Shown here: in pieces, positions 1 through 5,231 of the stretch
Layout: each line of letters opens with the position of its first letter
How positions within the stretch are numbered: position 1 is the stretch's first letter
Assembly: GCA_031258895.1 (NCBI GenBank)
Contig: JAIRMF010000039.1
Coordinates: 1 to 7,642 of the forward strand
Length of the DNA stretch: 7,642 bases
From: Dysgonamonadaceae bacterium
GTDB taxonomy: Bacteria > Bacteroidota > Bacteroidia > Bacteroidales > Azobacteroidaceae
Direction of reading: 5' to 3'
The notes under the pieces: model-generated
Told to the model about the DNA's origin: nothing
The model's database searches: none
What the model saw: the letters and a program-made list of their open reading frames with translations, nothing else
Translations under genes and position numbers: made by a program

Positions 1-299
1 AGTTGCTTTACAGCTACTTCACCGTTATTGTTTTCTACAATGTTATATCCTGTTGTTTTCAACTCCTTCACGCCACTCACCACGTAAGACACATTTCGTG
101 CAAAAGATGGATTATAGCCGAAATCCAACAAGTTAGTTAAGGTCATAATGGTGGTAAAGATTGTCCAAACATCTACTGTTTCCTGCGGAAACACCCGCAG
201 GATAAAAGGCAGCATAATAACGCCTACGCCTAATTGTAAGAACGTAGCCGCGTAGTTCCATAGCACATCTTTCCGCCCTATGTTGATGGTGTTATTCAT
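1..299 (-). CDS. Oligosaccharide (O-antigen/capsule) flippase, N-terminal part, runs off the window
   Basis: The first 99 codons of a membrane protein start at the ATG at 299-297 and continue past base 1. The N-terminus (MNNTINIGRKDVLWNY...) followed by a hydrophobic helix at about residues 12-34 and a second at about 45-60 (TIFTTIMTLTNLLDFGYN) resembles the Wzx-type polysaccharide flippases of Bacteroidota, which belong to the MATE-like MOP superfamily. Such proteins move undecaprenyl-linked repeat units across the inner membrane. The motif LLDFGYNPSFARNVSY, with an aromatic/Asn/Arg-rich turn after the second helix, is typical of them. The gene starts inside the last codons of the upstream small ORF (8-base overlap), so the two are probably co-transcribed and translationally coupled behind wza and wzc. 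Family assignment rests on the N-terminus only; the remaining helices are outside the window. Confidence 0.8.
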   Translation of the reverse strand, partial: MNNTINIGRKDVLWNYAATFLQLGVGVIMLPFILRVFPQETVDVWTIFTTIMTLTNLLDFGYNPSFARNVSYVVSGVKELKTTGYNIVENNNGEVAVKQ

Positions 300-501
300 T
301 CTTTGATGTTGTTTCCAAAAGTTTTTTGAGGGTCGTATCAAGCAATTTCGGTTTGTTAGCAATATATCGATTGTCGGCATCGCTGATGCTACGGACTTCT
401 TTAACTCCGTTAGGGAATTCCTTAACGCCGTTGAGGATTATGACAGGCAATATACCGCGGGTTCCGCCGTCAATCTCTAATATCTTAAAATTCCCGTTCA
501 T
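292..501 (-). CDS. Small 69-residue protein, possible truncated patatin-like phospholipase remnant
   Basis: This is a short ORF in operon position, 63 bases after the wzc stop and overlapping the flippase start by 8 bases. Residues 5-23 (FKILEIDGGTRGILPVIIL) closely resemble the N-terminus of patatin-like phospholipases, where a Gly-rich DGGGxRG loop forms the oxyanion hole. Here the loop is one glycine short (DGG-TRG). The nucleophile motif GxSxG expected some 30-40 residues later is absent, so a lipase reaction is not credible. The rest contains a duplicated NGVKE (residues 24-28 and 31-35) and a charged Lys/Leu-rich tail. No signal peptide or membrane helix is visible, and no in-frame ATG lies upstream before a stop. 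It may be a decayed patatin gene or an unrelated small protein that keeps the overlap with the flippase for coupling. The coding call is tentative; the patatin link is inference from a short match. Confidence 0.45.
   Translation of the reverse strand: MNGNFKILEIDGGTRGILPVIILNGVKEFPNGVKEVRSISDADNRYIANKPKLLDTTLKKLLETTSKNE
397..432 (-). repeat. Imperfect 21-base tandem duplication inside the small ORF
   Basis: Two 15-base copies encoding NGVKE lie exactly 21 bases apart (397-411 and 418-432), differing at two positions. The spacing is a whole number of codons, so the reading frame is kept. It looks like a short tandem duplication followed by point changes. Confidence 0.6.
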
Positions 502-564
502 CAGTACATATTTATTTTACAACCTGTTCCATATATTTCAGAGAGCCTGAATCCAAAATTGCCG

Positions 565-2928
565 TCATTTGGACTTATCCCCCTGATGATTTTTAGTAAA
601 ACCCTTAAATAAGGCTCGGCAACAAGCAAAAACCCCAGACTGCTTTTTGTCGTTATCATAATAACCGTACGTGGAATGTTGATAGCCGTAGCCATAACGT
701 TCGAATTCAGGCAAGGAATTCATCACCCAAACAAGATTGTTAAGTTTATTGTCACGGTAAACATTCTGTATTTCTTCCAGAAAACTTTTTTTCGTGTAAT
801 TATGACGTAAGACAAAGACAGTCGCGTCGCAAAACTTGTTCGTTATAAACGCATCGGACACCAGCGAAATAGGTGCGGTATCGACAATGATATAATCATA
901 TTGAAGTTCCCTGAGCTCGGAGAACAACTGAGCCATTCTGTCGGAATAAAGCAATTCAGTCGGATTGGGCGGATATACCTTAACGGCGATAATATCCATA
1001 TTTTTATGGTATTTGCCGGTGTTAATCACTTCGTTGAGTCTCACCGAAGTATCCGCCAGAAACATTGTAGTTCCTATTGACTGTTGTATTTCAAGAGTGT
1101 TCTTGACGACGGATTTTCGCAAGTCAATGTCGAGTAGCATCACTTTCTTCCCGATACTGGCTAATGAATAGGCAAAATTTCGCGCTACAAAACTTTTCCC
1201 TTCCGACGGAATGAACGATGTTACAGATAGAACCTTCGTATCTTTGTTGTTAACAATAAACTCCGTATTGGATGCGATTAATCTGAATTTCTCGGCTATT
1301 GACGAATGCAAATTCATTGCCGGAATCGATTCTTCGGATTTACTTATCGGCACGTTACCGAGGAAAGGCGCCTTGATGATTTTCTGCACATCTTCCTGGC
1401 TTCGAATCTCGTTGTGAAATATATCCTTTATGTAGATAATAACTATGAAAATGACGACTCCGGCAATCAGCGCAGCGAGTATTATGGCCGACTTCACGGG
1501 TTCTACGGGCTGTTCGGATGATTTTGCAGCGTCGATTATCCTGGCGTTAGGTGTGGCAAGAGCTAACATAAGTCCGGCTTCCTCCCGTTTTTGAGAAAGA
1601 TAGTTTACAATAAATTCCTTGCTGTTTTGTTGCCTGAGAAGTCCGCGCGATTCTTTTTCTTTAGACGGCAAAGTGCTTGCCTGGATACGATATAATCCTT
1701 CCTGACGGCGCAATTCGTGAAGTGTCAGTTCTATGCTGGAAATGGAATTATTAATGCCCTGCAACAGATTCTCTCGTAAGACACTTATTCGTTCGTCAAA
1801 TTTCTTCACGAAAGGAAAATCGTCTTTCATACCGACGGTTTGTTTCTCTTTGTTAAAGATTTCTTCATTATATGTCTTTATCAGTCCAAGTACGGTTAGA
1901 TCAGTCAGGCCATCGTTCGACGGTATGATACTTTTAGTTTTATTGGAATTTGTAATAAACGATTTGGTTTTTTGCAAAATCAGCAACTGTGTATTAGCGA
2001 CGTTTATCCGGTCGATATAATCAGCGGTGGAGGTGAGCAATAATTGTCCCTGCGCCTGAAGATCCATTACATTCTCACCCTTACGATAATTTTCCACATT
2101 TTTTTCCGCATCGTTTAGTTCGCTGGAAATCATCCTTAATTGGTTGTCAATATAGCCTATGGTGTTTGAGGTTACATAGTTTTTCTCAGTGATGGCATTG
2201 TCGTTGTAAATTCCAACGAGGGTATTGATTATGTCCTTTCCTTTTTCTTTGTTTTTTGTTATTGTGGATATTTCAACAACCGACGAAGTCTTGTTTACGG
2301 GATTTATAGTTACTTTCGGCAATACACCGGGGCGAATCTCGGCTGTAATCGGGCAAGTTTCGATTCCATAAGGATTTTGAGTAATGGTTATCAATCCGAA
2401 TGGGGTCACGAGTTCTTTTTCAAATTCGATTTCCTGCTTAAAACCATCACCGGTTACCGATAAAGTGTTATCGGCAGTAATATTGATGGTAAGGTCGACA
2501 GGGTGCGGGCAGTTTTTCACGGAGACAAAAAGAGGAGTGTTGTTGTATATTTCAAACTTTTTGCCTCTTTTATTCTTGAAGTATGCAACATCAAGATGAA
2601 GGCTGTCTACAACTTTACTCATAAGGGTTTTTGAGCGAAGGATTTCTATTTCATTGTCGAGGTTATTGTTTTGTTGAAAAAAACCCAGGTCATTGAAAGC
2701 CATCATCACATCCTGTTTTGCCGTTCCCTTTTTTTCGTCGTCAATAAGGATTACCGAGAAAACTTTGTATTTGGGGACGGAAAGCAGTAGATATGTAACG
2801 GCTATTCCCATGCAGATCGCCATTGAAATTACGAATACTTTCCATTCACTCAGATAACGAAAAAACATCTCGGCAAACGAGACTTCATTCTCTGATTCAT
2901 TGTCCGTTGAAAAAATTGGTTTTTCCAT
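565..2928 (-). CDS. wzc: Wzc-like polysaccharide co-polymerase and BY-family tyrosine kinase
   Basis: A 787-residue inner-membrane protein that sets polymer chain length and couples polymerisation to export by cycles of autophosphorylation. It has a cytoplasmic N-terminus, a first membrane helix at about 30-50 and a Wzz-type periplasmic domain. Coiled-coil-prone segments follow at about 255-325 and 380-450, then a GNVR-like stretch before the second helix (480-500). The C-terminal kinase has a Walker A loop with G577-K578-S579, Walker A' (VMLLDIDLRK, D600 and D602), the conserved PPNPTELL at 653-660, and Walker B (YDYIIVDTAP, D683). R708 follows a VxLR-like strand. The tail carries a tyrosine cluster (Y745, Y747, Y749, Y754, Y756, Y757) that would be the phosphorylation sites. 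Length and layout are normal for fused Wzc proteins. It starts 27 bases after the wza stop, so the two form an operon. All catalytic motifs look intact. The polymer it serves cannot be told from this window. Confidence 0.95.
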   Translation of the reverse strand: MEKPIFSTDNESENEVSFAEMFFRYLSEWKVFVISMAICMGIAVTYLLLSVPKYKVFSVILIDDEKKGTAKQDVMMAFNDLGFFQQNNNLDNEIEILRSKTLMSKVVDSLHLDVAYFKNKRGKKFEIYNNTPLFVSVKNCPHPVDLTINITADNTLSVTGDGFKQEIEFEKELVTPFGLITITQNPYGIETCPITAEIRPGVLPKVTINPVNKTSSVVEISTITKNKEKGKDIINTLVGIYNDNAITEKNYVTSNTIGYIDNQLRMISSELNDAEKNVENYRKGENVMDLQAQGQLLLTSTADYIDRINVANTQLLILQKTKSFITNSNKTKSIIPSNDGLTDLTVLGLIKTYNEEIFNKEKQTVGMKDDFPFVKKFDERISVLRENLLQGINNSISSIELTLHELRRQEGLYRIQASTLPSKEKESRGLLRQQNSKEFIVNYLSQKREEAGLMLALATPNARIIDAAKSSEQPVEPVKSAIILAALIAGVVIFIVIIYIKDIFHNEIRSQEDVQKIIKAPFLGNVPISKSEESIPAMNLHSSIAEKFRLIASNTEFIVNNKDTKVLSVTSFIPSEGKSFVARNFAYSLASIGKKVMLLDIDLRKSVVKNTLEIQQSIGTTMFLADTSVRLNEVINTGKYHKNMDIIAVKVYPPNPTELLYSDRMAQLFSELRELQYDYIIVDTAPISLVSDAFITNKFCDATVFVLRHNYTKKSFLEEIQNVYRDNKLNNLVWVMNSLPEFERYGYGYQHSTYGYYDNDKKQSGVFACCRALFKGFTKNHQGDKSK

Positions 2929-2955
2929 TGTTTTGATAATTATCTCAGTTGTACG

Positions 2956-3729
2956 TTATCTTTGTTTCAATCCGAAAAATGCTATCAAGGTCATAGTTAT
3001 TGATACGAGCGATATGGCGATTGACACGTTTTGATTGAATATAGATGCGGCGCGTATCCGGGTACGGTTTGGGGAAACGTAGAGTATATCGTTCTGTTTG
3101 AGAAAGTATTGTGGAGAAAAAACCGTCTCCGGCTTTGTCAGATCGATTGTAAATACTTCTTTTTGCCAATTATCGGTTCTCATCAGCAGTACGTTATGGC
3201 GTTCGCCATAGATAGTGAGGTCACCGGCTAACGAGAGGGCTTCGGGGATGGATATTTTTTCGTCGGTAATGGAATATGTACCTGGGCGGGCAACCTCACC
3301 GAGTACTGTGATTTTGTAGTTAAGGAAACGGACATTAACCACCGGATTGTCGATAAAACTTGTTATCTTGCCTTGAAGCAGATCAATGGCTTCCGGTTTT
3401 GTTAATCCTGCTATCTTGATTTTCCCCAGCAATGGGAAGTTTATTTCCCCATTTTCGTCCACGAGATAGCCGAGCAGTTCGAGCGAACTTGCATTTGTGC
3501 TGCTGTGGTCTGTATTAACCATATTGAACGGTGCGGCGGCCTCGGCGTTTATCGAGTAAACATTTATCATCAGTATATCATTTCTACTAATGACGACTTT
3601 TGACTCGGTGGAATCAACGAGGCGGGAATATTCGTTCTGAATATTTTGGAAGTATACAACATCCTTCCTTGAACCGCAAGACAATAGAGAAGTTACAGAG
3701 CAAACAGCGATGAAAAAATAATACTTCAT
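2956..3729 (-). CDS. wza: Wza-like polysaccharide export lipoprotein with SLBB domain
   Basis: A 257-residue outer-membrane export protein, first gene of the polysaccharide operon. The N-terminus is a lipoprotein signal peptide: a short hydrophobic stretch ending in LLSC-G, with C18 as the lipid-bearing cysteine. A polysaccharide-export (Poly_export) domain follows at about 46-135, with the typical run from SRNDILMINVYS to GYLVDENGEINFPLLGKI. An SLBB beta-grasp domain covers about 138-217 (ITVLGEVARPGTYSI...). A hydrophobic C-terminal helix (about 234-254) ends in LKQR. It is shorter than E. coli Wza (about 380 residues), as usual for Bacteroidota members with one SLBB repeat and a C-terminal membrane helix. 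With Wzc it would form the trans-envelope export channel. The ATG at 3729 is chosen because it directly precedes the signal peptide and follows a good -7 element by about 25 bases. Confidence 0.93.
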   Translation of the reverse strand: MKYYFFIAVCSVTSLLSCGSRKDVVYFQNIQNEYSRLVDSTESKVVISRNDILMINVYSINAEAAAPFNMVNTDHSSTNASSLELLGYLVDENGEINFPLLGKIKIAGLTKPEAIDLLQGKITSFIDNPVVNVRFLNYKITVLGEVARPGTYSITDEKISIPEALSLAGDLTIYGERHNVLLMRTDNWQKEVFTIDLTKPETVFSPQYFLKQNDILYVSPNRTRIRAASIFNQNVSIAISLVSITMTLIAFFGLKQR

Positions 3730-3754
3730 CGAATTACATTCTTAAAATTTCACG

Positions 3755-3762
3755 CAAAGGTA
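3755..3762 (-). promoter_or_regulatory. Bacteroides-type -7 promoter element for the wza operon
   Basis: On the minus strand these bases read TACCTTTG, an exact match to TAnnTTTG. Transcription would start around 3748, leaving a leader of about 20 bases before the wza ATG. No clear TTG appears at the -33 distance; that stretch is A/T-rich (poly-A and poly-T tracts at 3765-3790), so the promoter may be weak or need an activator. Confidence 0.55.
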
Positions 3763-3813
3763 ATGATTTTTTTTAAAAAAGATATATTTTTGAAGGAAAT
3801 CTCAATTTAATTT

Positions 3814-3846
3814 TTTGCAGGGTCAATAATTAAATTCGTAATTTTG
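3814..3846 (+). promoter_or_regulatory. Bacteroides-type promoter for the OsmC gene
   Basis: A -33 element TTTG at 3814-3817 is followed after 21 bases by TAATTTTG at 3839-3846, matching the TTTG-N19-21-TAnnTTTG pattern known for the Bacteroides primary sigma factor. The predicted start near 3853 gives a leader of roughly 17 bases. It is divergent from the wza promoter, with the two -7 boxes about 75 bases apart. Confidence 0.65.
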
Positions 3847-3869
3847 TAGATTAATCAAGCAACACAAAG

Positions 3870-4286
3870 ATGATGGAAACAGTAAAAACTACTTATCTTG
3901 GGAACTTGCGCACGGAGGCTATTCACATTCAGTCTGGCGCAAAGATTATTACCGATGCTCCGACCGACAATCACGGGAAGGGGTGTGCGTTTTCGCCTAC
4001 CGACTTGTTTGCGGCGTCATATGCAAGCTGTGCACTTACTATCATAGGCATAGCTACCGAGACTCACGGGTTTGATATAGACGGGGCGGTAGTAAAGACG
4101 ACGAAGGTGATGGGTGAAAATCCGCGTCGTATAAAGGAGCTTATCGTCGAGTTTACATTCCCGGGCGATAATTACAGTGAAAAGGAACTTCGCGTAATTG
4201 AGGGTGCGATCAGGAATTGTCCTGTTGCGAACAGTCTTTCGGAATCGCTTAGAATCACGAGGACTGTACGGTTTGGAAGGACATGA
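3870..4286 (+). CDS. OsmC/Ohr-family peroxiredoxin-like protein
   Basis: A 138-residue cytoplasmic protein of the OsmC superfamily, whose members reduce organic hydroperoxides with a pair of active-site cysteines. The first conserved cysteine is C54 in the FAASYASCALTII helix, preceded by the family motif FSPTDLFAAS (41-50). The second is C117 in IRNCPVANSLSESL. A further cysteine, C39, lies in the loop before the first motif and is not part of the usual pair. The protein resembles the OsmC-like subgroup more than classic Ohr, so the substrate is uncertain. Two ATGs stand side by side (3870 and 3873); either could start, and both sit close behind the promoter at 3814-3846. Its 3' end overlaps the convergent DUF3822 gene by 32 bases, covering the last ten codons (ITRTVRFGRT) and the stop. 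Confidence 0.93.
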   Translation: MMETVKTTYLGNLRTEAIHIQSGAKIITDAPTDNHGKGCAFSPTDLFAASYASCALTIIGIATETHGFDIDGAVVKTTKVMGENPRRIKELIVEFTFPGDNYSEKELRVIEGAIRNCPVANSLSESLRITRTVRFGRT

Positions 4287-5082
4287 TATATTCCTTTGAC
4301 GTGAGAGCGAGATAGGGATTGATTGAAGGGAAGTCCTGTATGTTATGTAGCTCCACATTTTGGATATAGCGTTGCAGTTCTTTTGCTGTTATATTATTTT
4401 CGGCAGTTTCACCGGCAAGCGTGACGGAATCTTTTGACCGGTCGAATTTAAGTTGTTTCCAGGTAAATAAGATGAAATACAGGGCGTCTTGCAGGTTTCG
4501 GACATGACAGGTATTTGCGAGCAGTAGTTTTCCTTTGTGGAAGCAGATAATATCCATTTCGTGCTGTTGGCGGTTGATGAACATTTGTTTGTTGGCGGCG
4601 TCGCGGCTTTTTGTTGCGAGGTACCGGATTTGGGGTGCGAGGTGGTGGATGAATTGCGGGGCTTCGAACGAACGGGAGAAGAAGTCGTAAACTGCTTCCG
4701 GCAGGCGGTGTAAAACGTTAAGGCCCATTCCTTCGACCGGATGATGCAGGACGACCCCGCCTTTCTCGGAGGAGAGGTATTGCAGGATTTTTTTTCCGTG
4801 ATGTTTGACGTCGATACTATTCGGGATGAAGGTGAAATCGGATGAGTAGTTGACGACGAAGACTTTTCTGAAGGGCAGGGAGAAGAAGTCATTTTCGAAG
4901 AAGCAGTCTTTGAAGGAGGAGAAGACGTCGTGTGTTTGGTCGGGGCATTCTTCGGCAAAGAAAACGAGCTCTGTGTTGTCGGGTGCGAGCAGCATGATCG
5001 CCCAATATTGGGGGAATATCAGGACTGTCGGGACGTATAGTTCCGGGCTTTTGCGGATCGATTCAGGGGGCTTTAACTTCAT
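4255..5082 (-). CDS. DUF3822 family protein, function unknown
   Basis: A 275-residue soluble protein recognised as the Bacteroidota-specific DUF3822 family. The family pattern shows in FTFIPNSI (83-90), the segment LPEAVYDFFSRSF (127-139) leading into FIHHLAPQIRYL (144-155), MDIICFHKGKLLLANT (176-191), and ALYFILFTWKQLKFD (200-214) followed by LAGE and a YIQNV motif near 239-243. No signal peptide, membrane helix or enzyme motif is seen. The function is not established; from my knowledge of Bacteroides genomes the gene often lies beside rsmD (16S rRNA methyltransferase) and near priA. Here priA is its divergent neighbour, but rsmD is not in view and an OsmC gene takes the downstream place. 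The ATG at 5082 is preferred because the next methionine is residue 30, inside a conserved strand. The stop lies within the osmC coding region. Confidence 0.85.
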   Translation of the reverse strand: MKLKPPESIRKSPELYVPTVLIFPQYWAIMLLAPDNTELVFFAEECPDQTHDVFSSFKDCFFENDFFSLPFRKVFVVNYSSDFTFIPNSIDVKHHGKKILQYLSSEKGGVVLHHPVEGMGLNVLHRLPEAVYDFFSRSFEAPQFIHHLAPQIRYLATKSRDAANKQMFINRQQHEMDIICFHKGKLLLANTCHVRNLQDALYFILFTWKQLKFDRSKDSVTLAGETAENNITAKELQRYIQNVELHNIQDFPSINPYLALTSKEYIMSFQTVQSS

Positions 5083-5090
5083 AGGCAGTA

Positions 5091-5098
5091 CAAAGATA
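5091..5098 (-). promoter_or_regulatory. -7 promoter element for the DUF3822 gene, implying a leaderless or near-leaderless mRNA
   Basis: On the minus strand the bases read TATCTTTG, an exact TAnnTTTG match. Only eight bases separate it from the ATG at 5082, so a start at the normal distance would fall within a few bases of the start codon. No TTG is visible at the -33 position, where the minus strand reads a run of A. Confidence 0.5.
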
Positions 5099-5132
5099 CA
5101 CTTTTTTCATGAGACGGGGTTTTTCTTTTTCC

Positions 5133-5154
5133 GGACTGAGGCTTCTTTCAGTCC
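5133..5154. repeat. Palindrome between the divergent DUF3822 and priA promoters
   Basis: GGACTGA (5133-5139) pairs with TCAGTCC (5148-5154), extendable by two G-T pairs to a four-base CTTC loop. It lies between the two promoters, flanked by a pyrimidine-rich tract (5116-5132). It could be an operator for a dimeric regulator or a hairpin. No T-run follows on the plus strand, so a terminator is unlikely. Confidence 0.45.
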
Positions 5155-5174
5155 TATTGTTGCGTTGTTATGGA

Positions 5175-5205
5175 TTGTCGGTCCACTGATATTTCCTTAA
5201 CTTTG
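5175..5205 (+). promoter_or_regulatory. Bacteroides-type promoter for priA
   Basis: TTG at 5175-5177, then 20 bases, then TAACTTTG at 5198-5205 (exact TAnnTTTG). The predicted start near 5211 gives a leader of about 20 bases to the ATG at 5232, with no Shine-Dalgarno sequence, as is usual in this phylum. This is the best-formed promoter in the window. Confidence 0.7.
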
Positions 5206-5231
5206 TTGTTTTCTTTTCGCACCGGCGCATT

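Noticed and set aside
501..695. 64-codon minus-strand open frame crossing the wzc 3' end
   Set aside because: Most of it is an alternative frame of the Wzc tyrosine-rich tail. The extra part in the gap shows no known motif.
1192..1215. Serine instead of glycine before the Wzc P-loop (PSEGKS rather than PGEGKS)
   Set aside because: Ser is tolerated there: as I recall, E. coli Wzc reads PSxGKT. The GKS, both Walker A' aspartates and Walker B are intact, so the kinase looks normal.
4389..4958. 189-codon open frame on the minus strand
   Set aside because: It lies wholly inside the DUF3822 gene in another frame and reads as Ser/Thr/Lys/Pro-rich low complexity, which the skewed base composition explains.
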